64,000 bases of DNA. It comes from Zygnema cylindricum (taxonomy: Eukaryota > Streptophyta > Zygnematophyceae > Zygnematales > Zygnemataceae). The notes beneath the pieces are model-generated. The model was not told where the DNA came from, did not search any database, and saw nothing but the letters and a program-made list of their open reading frames with translations. The DNA is taken from assembly GCA_037447655.1 (NCBI GenBank), contig JBBHKE010001156.1, forward strand, positions 202,811 through 266,810, given 5' to 3'. Of the stretch, positions 44,114 to 54,296 are shown one piece after another. How positions within the stretch are numbered: position 1 is the stretch's first letter; each line of letters begins with the position of its first letter. The translations under genes were made by a program, and so were the position numbers.

Positions 44114-45291
44114 TGTTGAAATATGAAGTATTTTCTTGATCTAGAGATTGTAAAAATAAAAGGAAAAGAGGAGACATTGACAGCCTACCTCTAACTCTTC
44201 ACTCAAGTCCCCAAACTTGTCGCAATCACAGAAGACTTGAGGAGGAGTTAGATCCATGGCTGCCTGTGCTATCCAAAGAGGACAAGAAGGCAAATTTACA
44301 ATTACCAAAAAGATTATGACAGACCCAAGATTTGATCCGAATACCCGCTGTTTGTCAAAATAGTCATTAGCTTATCCGTTTAGTCTAAGACTAGTTTAAT
44401 TGTTATAGGGTTTGATATTTATATAAAGACTCACACATAGACTAAGTCATTCAACTGAAACTTTATTTGGGATGCATAGATTCAGTTATGTAGAGTACGG
44501 AGTACATTACGGAGAAGAAACAAATATCGCGCATTTTGTTTTGATACCGAAACAAATGCCGCGCAAGTATTTATGACGGCTACAATTAAAATCTAGTTTT
44601 GATCGGACAGCCGGGAAGGATGCCGAGATCGCGGAAGAGAATCGCAGCGGTTTGCCGTCATCGCCACGTAGGATAACACGTGGCACAATGACATTGGATC
44701 GGGGCAACTCTGGAGATTACGAGAACATATCCGAATATGACATGTGTCGACATTTTGGCCATGTCGTACGATTGCCGTACAGAAAGTACACTGGCACCTG
44801 TACTTTTATGTACGACACAGTAATTTGATTTGTGCCGTACGTCACTAGAGAGAGTTTTAGAGAGAGATAGGACTTTGAAAATTTAGTAGGTAGTAGCCTC
44901 TCTCCGATAGAGCTCCTATGCAAAAGGTCATCTTTGACCATTCATAACTATCAATTTAGTCGACAATTTACAGTGATTCTTTTTGCTCCCGACTCACAGG
45001 AGTCAAAGCTACACAGGGGTGTATCGGTCAAAGTTTTAGCCTGCCAAGGTGGCTGCATTTCTAAGGGAAAGTCAAAGTGGGTGAATGTGTCCTAAACTCA
45101 TATTCTAACTTTGCATTCTGTGGTGGAACTGAGCACACACAAAGTCTTATTTCACAGGGGTGAAGCTATAATGGGGTTCAAATTGTGAAGAGGTCAGTCA
45201 TTTGGGTTTATATCAACTTGGAGTCTGCACTATCTAGATTAGCTTCTTTTGGATCTGCGATTTTTGTGGGCAATGGAGCACACAGAGTTTA
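44114..45291 (+). repeat. 5' LTR of copia B1
   Basis: TGTTGAAATATGAAG to CAGAGTTTA. The inner end has lost one base relative to the family (TTTA for TTTCA), which puts the LTR ATG (45273) out of frame with the primer-site ATG (45296). Includes the tRNA-like cassette (44322-44395), CACGTGGC (about 44689) and the GTAC repeat AAAGTACA/TGTACTTT (about 44783-44806). Confidence 0.92.
44322..44395 (-). other. tRNA-like cassette in B1 5' LTR
   Basis: Minus strand: A-box-like TAGACTAAACGGATAAGC and B-box-like GGATCAAATCT, spaced about 50 bases apart. Confidence 0.65.
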
Positions 45292-45306
45292 GGTTATGGG
45301 CCCACC
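45292..45306 (+). other. Primer-binding site of copia B1
   Basis: GGTTATGGGCCCACC, exact; the gag frame opens at its ATG (45296). Confidence 0.92.
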
Positions 45307-47022
45307 ATCTAGGGTGCCTATGTTCGATGGAACATACTTCACTTATTGGGAGATTACAATGGAGGGATTGCTTTTCGAGAAACACTTATGGGGAATTGTT
45401 TCGGGACAAGTGAGATGTCCGCCACATGGCTTTGGAGAAGCTTACTATGGTGAATCATCTAAGGCTGCCCAGAATATCAACCGAAGTTCAGATGCAACAG
45501 AAGGCGAAGGGAAAAACCTTGCCGTGGATGGGGAAATAGGGGAGAAGGTAAAAGGGACACCTATGGTGAAGGGAGCAAGGCTCTCAGCAATGGGACCACT
45601 TGTAGGGATTAAAACTGAAGAAAATGACAGAAAAATATGGGAATACAAAAACACTATAGCAAAACATCTCATACTTAGAAACGTGTCTAAGTCCATAGCT
45701 ATCACTCTTATAAACTTAACGAAGTTTTCAGAGATATGGGAAGCACTAAATCAGATTTATAAGAGTGAGACTATTCAGAAGCAACAATTAGTAAAACAGG
45801 AAATAGATGCCTATGTTTATAAAGGCGGTAGCATGATAGAGTTTTGCAATGATATTGCTGTGCTATATGTTGAGCATGAAAGTGCAGGATATGTAGAATC
45901 TGAGGAGAGGAAGATCAATACACTACTCATGAAACTCCCAGATGAGTACGAAATCATCATTTGTTGTATGTAGGCAATGGATGGCTTATCATGGACTTGG
46001 AGCTTTACCATGGGGAAAATTCTTGTGAGGGAAAGCACTTTGAAGCTTCGTAGGGGAAGTGAGAGTGTGAATGCATTTACAGCTAGTGGTGATTAGCGTA
46101 AGCGTGACGTGGGGAACGGCGGTGACGAGCGGAAGCGTGATAAGCGGAAGAAAGACAAAGGTGAACCTTATCGGAATTTTCGTGGAAAGAGAGGGAGAGG
46201 AAAAGAAAGGGGAGCTTTGAAAAATGGGGTTTGCTTCTTTTTTAGGGAGTCGGGTCACTATATAGAGGAGTGTCCTAGTTTGGAAGAAATTAAAAGTTGG
46301 AATGTTGATGAGGAGGAAGAAGGGGAAGAGGAGAACGAGGATGAAGATTTTTTGGAGCTTCTCCGCATTGGTAATATGGGGAAGAAAGAAAAGCACACAG
46401 AAATTCCACGAAAGCAACAGTGTGCTTTTGGAGGTATAAGGGAATTAAAGAGAGAGGAGAAAATTGAGGATAGTTTCATAGATATTTTAGAAATAGAAAA
46501 CTGGTCGGAAAGGGAGACTTCAACGGATTCCGAGGAAAGGGGAGAAGTAAATCTAAAGGGGGCTCTAAAAGATAGGGGAGGAGAGGAATATTTGATTAAA
46601 AGTATAGGGGAGGAGAATAATATTTGATTAAAAGTTTAGGGGAGGAGAAATTTTTTTTGGAAGTAAAAATAGAAAGTGATAGTGGAAAGAATTCCATGGG
46701 AGAGAGTGAGGTAAATGAGATAATTATCATGGATAAAAATATGAGTTCGGAAGATGTAGATTTCATGAGGAACATAGAGAGGACTAGTGACTTTTGGGAA
46801 TATTTGACGGGGGGTGGATTTGACATCACTACTTGGTGTGATGTTGCTTGTGAAGATGTGCCTGTAAAAAGGTTATCATCAGGTTATGTGTTGCAGATTG
46901 GGGATGGGGCTGACTGTTGGAAATGCAAAAGGGAAAGTGGATTTTGGTTGGATGAAAACGGGAGGAGGTGGATTAAATATTTGCTCCGGTTTATGAAAAG
47001 TGTCATGCAAAATAAAAAGTAA
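45296..47022 (+). pseudogene. Copia B1 gag with RNase H remnant
   Basis: The frame from 45296 gives MGPPSRVPMFDGTYFTYWEI, a gag body with KTEENDRKIWEYKNTIAKHL and EERKINTLLMKLPDEYEI, then stops (45971 and 46094) and, in the same frame to 46627, a knuckle in which the second Cys is Phe (CFFFRESGHYIEEC, about 46231-46272), followed by a Glu-rich stretch. After a frameshift, 46800-46920 reads FDITTWCDVACEDVPVKRLS and GYVLQIGDGADCW, which is the start of copia RNase H. Protease, integrase and RT are absent. Family B cannot move without help from another element. Confidence 0.88.
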
Positions 47023-47133
47023 GATCAACAAGATGAAATTATTTTTGGTCATCTAATACACTTTCTTAAATATAAAGGTATTTGCTTAAAGCTTCATGAA
47101 GGAAAAAGGAAAAATGAAATGAAAATTTATATA

Positions 47134-47296
<163 letters not shown>

Positions 47297-47328
47297 TTAG
47301 ATGGGAGTTGAAAGTAAAGTAGACTAGA

Positions 47329-47340
47329 AAATAAGGGGAG
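47329..47340 (+). other. Polypurine tract of copia B1
   Basis: AAATAAGGGGAG before TGTTGAAATT at 47341. Confidence 0.9.
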
Positions 47341-47362
47341 TGTTGAAATTTAAAGTATTTTC
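47341..47362 (+). repeat. First 22 bases of the B1 3' LTR
   Basis: TGTTGAAATTTAAAGTATTT then TC; the LTR resumes at 59654 with TTTCCTAGGTCTAGAG. The pentamers TTTTC (47358-47362) and TTTCC (59654-59658) are the target duplication of element C with one change. Confidence 0.9.
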
Positions 47363-48263
47363 TGTTGTTCTACAACCACAGTAGCAGGAGGAGAGCTTGA
47401 AGCAGTAGTAGTGGAAGTAGACATATAAAGCAGAAGCTAACAAGCACTATACTCAACAGCCAACTTCAAGATGTGATAGAATGCAACTCACTAATCTATG
47501 CAGACTCAAATTTTGCATAACAATAGTAAGCACAGTGTAGAATCACTCTACGAAGATTAAACTCAATTGATCTAGCCAACCATAAGATATTCACATTGCA
47601 TATTCACAAAAACTGCCTTAGTTGATTAATATCCCAAGACTTGGATAATCACAATTTGTCTAAGTCCCAAACTATATACTCACAGTGAGTATCTGCTAGT
47701 CATACTAATTTAAGTGACTGTACTACAGTACTATTATATGCTACGACAAAGTACTTAAACTGTACATACTGCTCTAAAAGTACTTCCAAAACCTAATTTT
47801 TCCTTTTCTCTAAATCTGAATAGTGTGACACTATTTTAAATTAGCTAAACTACAAAACCTTGTTTCCAAATAATTACAAATAGAAGGCCGCACATTAAAT
47901 GTTTCTGGCGCTTAGTCAGCAATGGTCCATAGCATTCGACCGACTGTTGTCGTATAGTACGAAGCACCTGATACCGTCCAAGTGTGCTTCGTCATTTGTG
48001 GTCCCTTCTAAATCGCGTCCGTCAATTTGATGTCAATCAACGACCTTCCTTGGCTGACCGTACCATACTTTTCCAGATATGCGGTTTGCATTCATTTCGT
48101 CCGATTTCATCAATCCGCTCGTTAATCTCCTAACACGTGTAACTGGTCATCGGCGCTACTGCGTGAAACCAGCAACACCCTTTTTCTGCCGATGCGTGTC
48201 CAACTGGCCGTACAGTACACTATCTTAGTCTTCTGTTACTATAACACTATTTGAGGTAAGTAT
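47363..48263 (-). repeat. 3' LTR of copia C, outer-flank part
   Basis: Matches 58668-59567 almost base for base (TGTTCTACAACCACAGTAGC at the start, TATTTGAGGTAAGTATT at the break). It continues at 51922 after the inserted element F. Confidence 0.93.
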
Positions 48264-48815
48264 TGTTGTTTTTAGAAAGCTTTAGTCCTCTTTATGCCTC
48301 AGCTGTGAGAGAGAGAGCTGTTCAGGACTTAAGCTATTTTTGGTTGAGTTCGGTTCAGTACTTACCGAAATTAGTGTGACAGTGAAGTTGGGAGTTCACG
48401 GTTCATTCACACTTGGGACACGTGTCGTCACTTGGGAGAATGCGTGAATATGTCCTCCGTGGACGTACGGAAATTCGGCAGGACCACTGGACTTCGTGAA
48501 GTCAATTCTACGGTGCCAAATCCTCTAATCGGCGGCTGTCAGCGGTCCGATTAGAGGATTTGGCACCGTAGAATTGACTTCACGAAGTCCAGTGGTCCTG
48601 CCGAATTTCCGTACGTCCACGGAGGACATATTCACGCATTCTCCCAAGTGACGACACGTGTCCCAAGTGTGAATGAACCGTGAACTCCCAACTTCACTGT
48701 CACACTAATTTCGGTAAGTACTGAACCGAACTCAACCAAAAATAGCTTAAGTCCTGAACAGCTCTCTCTCTCACAGCTGAGGCATAAAGAGGACTAAAGC
48801 TTTCTAAAAACAACA
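48264..48815. repeat. Perfect 269-bp inverted repeat of F LTR
   Basis: Arms 48264-48532 and 48547-48815, spacer CGGCTGTCAGCGGT. I see no mismatch between the arms. Each arm equals the first part of the F 3' LTR (from 51174). The spacer is the inverse of the next LTR bases, so the two LTR copies are joined at LTR positions about 269 and 283. Confidence 0.95.
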
Positions 48816-48996
48816 CTCCCCTAAAGCTTTAGACTCTGCTAGTCACTCAGTCCACATGCCTCTCTACAAAACTTCAATTTGGGAGCAGGTAAGGGTTTCG
48901 TCATCATATCAGCCACCATTTGCTCATCCGGTAAATAACTCAACTTCAAGACTTTTCCCATCACCTTTTCTCTTACAAAGTGAAGCTTTTCATTGT
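48816..48996 (-). pseudogene. Inverted copy of the F pol 3' end
   Basis: Reverse complement of about 50990-51173 (the end of RNase H, the stop codon and polypurine tract), with small differences near its inner end. It is joined to plus-strand integrase coding sequence at a shared GTGCTT. The reading frame that runs through it on the plus strand (from 48856) is a by-product. Confidence 0.9.
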
Positions 48997-51153
48997 GCTT
49001 CTTATATCAGAAATAGAGTGGAAACCCGGGCTGTTAGGGGTAAGACACCTTATGAAGTTTGGACAGGCAAAAAGCCAAATGTTAGTCATTTTAGAGTTTT
49101 TGGTAGCAAATGTTTTATCTTGGATAATCTTCCTAATTGGAAGCTTAGTCCAAAATCTGTACCTGGCGTCTTTTTAGGCTATGATGATGAATCTGCAGGT
49201 TATAGAGTGTATAATCCTCAGAGAGGATGTCTTCAAACAGCCAGGAATATTCAGATTAAAGAAGAAAGTCAATCTGTTGATGTTTTTAGCATGGATGCAG
49301 CTGAAAGGAAAGAGAAAATACAAGAGTATATCATTCTTGAGCAGGTACCTTTTACTCCATCCTCTTCTACTACTTCTACCTCTCTCCCAAATGCCTCTGG
49401 GCCGTCTAATACTCCTTCTGGAGCTGCTCCTTCTGTCGATGCTCCTCCGAATACACGCCTTGTGCGGCAATCTAAGGAACCAACCGTTCCCGCGTCAGAT
49501 TTTCCGGGGGGAAGAAGGCAAAGTAGCCGCCTTCGAGGCGACCGAGTTGAGAGTGCTTTTTCTGCAAGCACAGGGGAGCCGCTTACTATTCATGAAGCTT
49601 TTTCCGTTCCTGAAAAGGATCATTGGATCTCGGCTGCAAATGAAGAGATAAAGTCAATTATGGAAGCCCAAACTTGGGAACTTGTGGAGCTCCCACCGAA
49701 CAGGAAAGCTATCGGTTGTAAGTGGGTCTTCAAATTAAAATTGAATCCTGATAATACAATTGAGAGATATAAAGCTAGACTGGTTGCTAAGGGATTTAGC
49801 CAAAAGGAGGGAATTGACTATGAAGAGACCTTCTCTCCTGTGGTTCGCTTTCCTACTGTTAGAGTTTTGCTATCTCTTGCCGCAATAGAAGATATGGAAT
49901 TGCATCAGATGGATGTTAAGACAGCTTTCTTGCATGGTGATTTGGAGGAAGTAATTTATATGAAGCAGCCAGAGATGTATGCAGAAAAAGGGAAAGAAAA
50001 TCTGGTCTGTAAACTGTTGAAGTCCCTTTATGGTCTGAAACAGGCTCCGAGGCAATGGAACCTGAAATTAGATGAGTTTTTAACCAATCTAGGCTTTACC
50101 AGGATAAGTTCAGATCACTCAGTCTATGTAATGCAAGGTGATGATGGAGTGATTTATGTGGCAGTTTATGTAGATGATTTGCTATTAATTAGCAAATCCA
50201 TCAATGAGATTAATAAAATAAAATCAGCTTTGAATTCCCGGTTTGAAATGAAAGACATGGGTGAGGCTAAGTATATTCTAGGAATTCAAGTAGAAAGAGA
50301 CAGGAAACAGAAAATTATTTATTTAACTCAAAAGGAAGCAATCAAGAACATGTTAGAAAAGTTTGGCATGTCGGACGCAAAGGGGAGTGCCACTCCTATG
50401 GAATTCAGGCAGAAATTGGAAGGCACGGAAACGGATGGTGGTGTTTTGGTTGATGGTTTCTTAGATTCAGGGGAGGCAGATTCTATGTCCTCCATTCCTT
50501 ACAGGCAGATTGTCGGAAGCCTCATTTATTTCATGAATTGTACTCGTCCCGACATCGCAGCAGCGGTTGGAGCCTTAAGCCGAAGCCTTCAGAATCCAAG
50601 GAAATCAGACTATGAGGCAGCAAAGAGAGTTCTTCGTTATCTTGCAGGAACTCAAAATCTTAGACTCTCTCTCGGTGGAGAGGAAGTCAAAATTCATACA
50701 TGGAGCGATGCGAGCTACGGAGATATGCCGAGCCGACGCTCCACCACCGGATACATTTTGAAGATCGGAAGTGGAACTTGCTGCTGGAGCAGCAAACTTC
50801 AGAAGGTAACGGCTCAGTCTACCATGGAGGCTGAGTACATGGCTGCTAGCTCGGCAGTTAAAGAGTTACTTTGGGTAAAGTCTCTTCTCCAAGAGCTTCT
50901 CTTTATGCAATCTGGACCACAGATAGTGTGGTGTGATAATCAGGCAGCAATCGCTATTGCATCTAATCCCAGTCATCACTTTAAGAGTAAGCACATTGAT
51001 ATCAAGCTACACTTTGTAAGAGAAAAGGTGATGGGAAAAGTCTTGAAGTTGAGTTATTTACCGGATGAGCAAATGGTGGCTGATATGATGACGAAACCCT
51101 TACCTGCTCCCAAATTGAAGTTTTGTAGAGAGGCATGTGGACTGAGTGACTAG
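48997..51153 (+). CDS. Copia F pol: integrase tail, RT and RNase H, open
   Basis: Open without a stop to 51153, but without its own start because the element is rearranged; the ATG at 48856 lies in the inverted segment. It begins in integrase (SYIRNRVETRAVRGKTPYE, KPNVSHFRVFGSKCF), then a Ser/Pro-rich linker. RT is at about 49670-50290 (GCKWVFKLKLNPDN, DYEETFSPVVRFPTVRVLLS, KTAFLHGDLEEVIYMKQPE, catalytic YVDDLLLISKS near 50168). RNase H runs to the end (WSDASYGDMPSRRSTTGYIL, QSTMEAEYMAASSAVKELLW, CDNQAAIAIASNPSHHFKSK, MVADMMTKPLPAPKLKFC). Active-site residues I can check are present. Gag is absent, so it cannot form particles by itself. This is the most intact pol in the window, which agrees with a recent insertion. 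Confidence 0.93.
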   Translation, partial: ASYIRNRVETRAVRGKTPYEVWTGKKPNVSHFRVFGSKCFILDNLPNWKLSPKSVPGVFLGYDDESAGYRVYNPQRGCLQTARNIQIKEESQSVDVFSMDAAERKEKIQEYIILEQVPFTPSSSTTSTSLPNASGPSNTPSGAAPSVDAPPNTRLVRQSKEPTVPASDFPGGRRQSSRLRGDRVESAFSASTGEPLTIHEAFSVPEKDHWISAANEEIKSIMEAQTWELVELPPNRKAIGCKWVFKLKLNPDNTIERYKARLVAKGFSQKEGIDYEETFSPVVRFPTVRVLLSLAAIEDMELHQMDVKTAFLHGDLEEVIYMKQPEMYAEKGKENLVCKLLKSLYGLKQAPRQWNLKLDEFLTNLGFTRISSDHSVYVMQGDDGVIYVAVYVDDLLLISKSINEINKIKSALNSRFEMKDMGEAKYILGIQVERDRKQKIIYLTQKEAIKNMLEKFGMSDAKGSATPMEFRQKLEGTETDGGVLVDGFLDSGEADSMSSIPYRQIVGSLIYFMNCTRPDIAAAVGALSRSLQNPRKSDYEAAKRVLRYLAGTQNLRLSLGGEEVKIHTWSDASYGDMPSRRSTTGYILKIGSGTCCWSSKLQKVTAQSTMEAEYMAASSAVKELLWVKSLLQELLFMQSGPQIVWCDNQAAIAIASNPSHHFKSKHIDIKLHFVREKVMGKVLKLSYLPDEQMVADMMTKPLPAPKLKFCREACGLSD

Positions 51154-51173
51154 CAGAGTCTAAAGCTTTAGGG

Positions 51174-51916
51174 GAGTGTTGTTTTTAGAAAGCTTTAGTC
51201 CTCTTTATGCCTCAGCTGTGAGAGAGAGAGCTGTTCAGGACTTAAGCTATTTTTGGTTGAGTTCGGTTCAGTACTTACCGAAATTAGTGTGACAGTGAAG
51301 TTGGGAGTTCACGGTTCATTCACACTTGGGACACGTGTCGTCACTTGGGAGAATGCGTGAATATGTCCTCCGTGGACGTACGGAAATTCGGCAGGACCAC
51401 TGGACTTCGTGAAGTCAATTCTACGGTGCCAAATCCTCTAATCGGACCGCTGACAGCCGCCGCCAACAAATAGTGACGAGGCGTGACTAGATCATTATCA
51501 CTTTACGTTGTCTGAACTTCGGTGTAAATATTTGTGATAGAATGTTAGATGTACGGCTGGAATGCCTCCGTACAGCTTAGTGTAGTTTCGGTGTATAAAA
51601 GTAGGACTTAGTGAATTTGATTTTTAGGAACAAATGATATGAAAAATGTACACTCAGTTTTATGTAATTTCATTTCTACATATCTCACAGATTTGTGAGC
51701 GGAATTCATTGCAATTTTGTGTGTGTGTTCCTTTGTAAGTTATCTACATTGTGGCAAATTTTTAGGACATTTGATGCATTTTTTTGAAAGTTATAGTCTG
51801 TCAAAGTTTCTGATCAGCCATCGGTATTTGTGGAAGCTTCCTCTCTTGATTTGTTCTACGATGACTACTGCTGCATCTTCTTCATCTTCAGTACCAACAC
51901 TTGTCTCAGAACAACA
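51174..51916 (+). repeat. 3' LTR of copia F
   Basis: TGTTGTTTTTAGAAAGC to GAACAACA, 743 bases, after the purine tract TTTAGGGGAG. It has GACACGTGTC (about 51330). No tRNA-like cassette. Confidence 0.93.
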
Positions 51917-51921
51917 AGTAT

Positions 51922-52007
51922 TACAGGTTTTCATTTCCCAAAATATTCTAAGTCCTTAATTCCTCCTCACAGCTTTATCTACTGAGTAAAGGTTTCCAAT
52001 TTCAACA
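51922..52007 (-). repeat. 3' LTR of copia C, inner part
   Basis: Matches 59568-59653 (TACA.GTTTTCATTTCCCAAA, ending TTTCCAATTTCAACA). With 47363-48263 it sums to about the 986 bases of the other LTR. Confidence 0.9.
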
Positions 52008-53014
52008 CTCCCCAATATCTTTAGACGCAGTCACTCACTCAACCCAATAGCCTTTGCATTGTCATCATATCCCACAAAGATCTCAGGTAAGCCCTTTGCT
52101 TCCATTTTCTATCTAGTCTGCGGTGTGTCTAAGACAAAACATTTGCTGCCAAATACTCTAAAGTGACTAACATCCGGTTTCATGCCTATCCATAGTTCAT
52201 AAGGTGTAGTCTTAACCGATCTAGATGCAACTCTGTTTTTAATATAGACCGCACAATTGAGTGCTTTAGCCCATAATTTCAAATTTAAACCTTTGTCTGC
52301 AAGCATGGACCTAGCTCTTTCTATGACATTTCTATTTAGTCGTTCAAAAACAACATTCTGTTCCGGTGTGTACAGAACTGTCAAGTTATGACTGATACCT
52401 TCCGGGAGGAGAAACTGTTCGAACTCCTTTGAAGTTTATTCTCCTCCGTTGTCCGATTTTAGCGCCAAGATCGGAACTCCATGCAGCTTTTCTACCCATG
52501 CCTTGTAGAGCTTGAATTGTGTAAACATTTCACTCTTATGCTGCAAGAAGTAGACTCTTGTGAACCTCGAATAGTAATCACTGAACATAACCATATAGTG
52601 GACACCTCTAGCTGATGGAACTTGTGATGGACCGAGAACATCCGAGTGGATAAGTTGTAGAACTTTGTCCGATCTCTGGTCAGATGGTTGTGGAAAAGGT
52701 AAAATGTGGATCTTTCCAAGTGAGCATCCATCACATGATTTCATAGGTTGAGAAGTAAGAGAAACACCTTCAATTTCCTGAATTCACCATCTTTTGTAAA
52801 CTATCATAATTGATATGGCCTTATCTCTTATGCCATAGTTCATTAACACATGATACACTGGAATAGAGAACATCATTTTCTTTGTATTCAGCCATATCCA
52901 TCCTATACATCTTGCTTCCATCTCTAGTTTTTGTCTCTGCAACTTTACCTAGCTTGCTAACAACCTGTCTGCCTCTTTAGAGGATTACATCAAAGCGTTT
53001 GCTCTCTACCAAAG
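52008..53014 (-). pseudogene. Copia C integrase; RT and RNase H deleted
   Basis: From 53014: end of protease region (VESKRFDVIL), pre-integrase ELWHKR with GHINYDSLQKMV (about 52850-52795), zinc site SCDGCSLGKIHILPFPQPSD (52735-52680), core LIHSDVLGPSQVPSA, SDYYSRFTRVYFLQHKSE and LKSDNGGE (52665-52436), YTPEQNVVFERLNRNVIERA and RVASRSVKTTPYELWIGMKP (52384-52180). The final part reads IFVGYDDNAKA and jumps directly to GLSE and a stop, the last residues of copia RNase H, next to the polypurine tract. So the middle of pol has been removed. B2 sits at its right border. Confidence 0.9.
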
Positions 53015-53209
53015 TGTTGATATTTGAGTATTTTATAGGTCTATTTTAGGATAGGAAAATAGCGGAGGCAGTCTGCCTCTAACTTCTTCTCCAAGCCCCC
53101 ACACTTGTTGTAGTCACTGGAGGCTGAAGAGGGAGCTAGAGCCATGGTTGCCTAAGCTGTCTAGAGAGACAGGTAGTAGAATCTGAGTAGATTTACCAAA
53201 AAGAATGAC

Positions 53210-53290
53210 GGACCGAGGATTTGATCCTGGTACCTGCCGTCCGTCATACTAGCCGTTAGCTTTGTCCGTTTAGTCTAGGACTTGTGCTAA
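53210..53290 (-). other. tRNA-like cassette in B2 5' LTR
   Basis: Minus strand A-box-like TAGACTAAACGG (53266-53277), B-box-like GGATCAAATCC (53217-53227). Confidence 0.68.
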
Positions 53291-53604
53291 GATGTATAGG
53301 GTTTGATATGTATTTAAACACATACACGTAGGTTTTCCCATTTAATTAGATTACTGTCTATAGGATATAAAAACAGTTGTACTATTAGAACCGGACGAAA
53401 CAAATAGTACAGACATTTGTTTCGACGGTTCGTATTTAATACTTATATCAATCAAACGGCCGTGGTTAGCGTCGGTCTCGCAGAAAGGACAATTAGGCAG
53501 TTTTCGGACTTCGCCACTTCGGATGACACGTGGTAACAACGTACAGAATTATGGAATTTACGGAACGGAAGAAAACAAATCCGAAAGTGACAAATGTCGC
53601 ACTA

Positions 53605-53870
53605 TGGCGACATCGTACAATGTACGTACAGAAAGTACCTCGACACTTGTACTTTCTTGTACGGTACCATTTTTCTAACGCGACATGACCTGGCGCCACG
53701 TGGAGAGATAAGATTTGGAGGTAGGAATTCCGGAGATTATAAGAGCGAATCCGGATAAGACATGTGTTGACTTTTTAGCCATGGTGTACAATGACTGTAC
53801 AAAAGGTACACCGACATCTGTACCTTTATGTACTAATACAGTACTGCGATTGGTTCGTACCTCAGTACTA
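53605..53870 (+). promoter_or_regulatory. GTAC clusters upstream of the B2 TATA box
   Basis: Seven GTAC tetramers in about 65 bases (53605-53670) and eight in about 95 bases (53780-53875). The second includes the palindrome AAAGGTACA-8-TGTACCTTT (53802-53827). Such density is far above the expectation of one per 256 bases. It is repeated in the 3' LTR (about 56790-57050). Confidence 0.55.
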
Positions 53871-53941
53871 GAGGGTTTAGAGAGGGGTTTAGGACTTATA
53901 ATATTTCTAGTAGGTAGCTGCCTCTCCTAGAGAGCACCTTG

Positions 53942-53948
53942 TATAAAT
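53942..53948 (+). promoter_or_regulatory. TATA box of B2 5' LTR
   Basis: TATAAAT in CCTTGTATAAATGGC; conserved in the 3' LTR at 57120-57126 and similar in D at 17316. Confidence 0.6.
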
Positions 53949-54296
53949 GGCAAACTTTGGCGAGCCATAACCATAAACTCAGTTGACCATTTTCAGTGAT
54001 TCTTTTTGTTGCGGACTCAAAGGAGCTCAAGCTACAGAAGGGTGTAGTTGGTTAGAGTCTTTGCCTGCCTAGGTGGCTGCATTTCTTAGGGAAAGTCAAA
54101 GTGGGTGAATGTGTCCAAACCTCATATTCTAACTTTGCATTCTGTAGTGGAACTGAGCACACAGAAAGTCTTATTTCACAGAGGTGATGCTGTAATGGGG
54201 TTCTGATTATCAAGGGGTTAATAATTTGGGTTTATATAAACTTGGAGTCGGCACTATCTAGATTAGCTTCATTTGATCTGCGAATTCTGTGTGGCA

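Larger units (their letters stand above)
48264..51916 (+). mobile_element. Copia F with inverted, palindromic 5' end
   Basis: Flanked by exact AGTAT duplications (48259-48263 and 51917-51921). From the left: the first 269 bases of the LTR, then an inverted segment made of the same LTR bases plus the 3' end of pol, then plus-strand pol from the integrase C-terminal region to the end, then a full 3' LTR (51174-51916). Gag, protease and most of integrase are missing. Confidence 0.93.

Noticed and set aside
48856-48996. N-terminal 47 residues of the long F frame
   Set aside because: They lie in the inverted copy of the RNase H end and are antisense by-product; real coding starts at about 48997.
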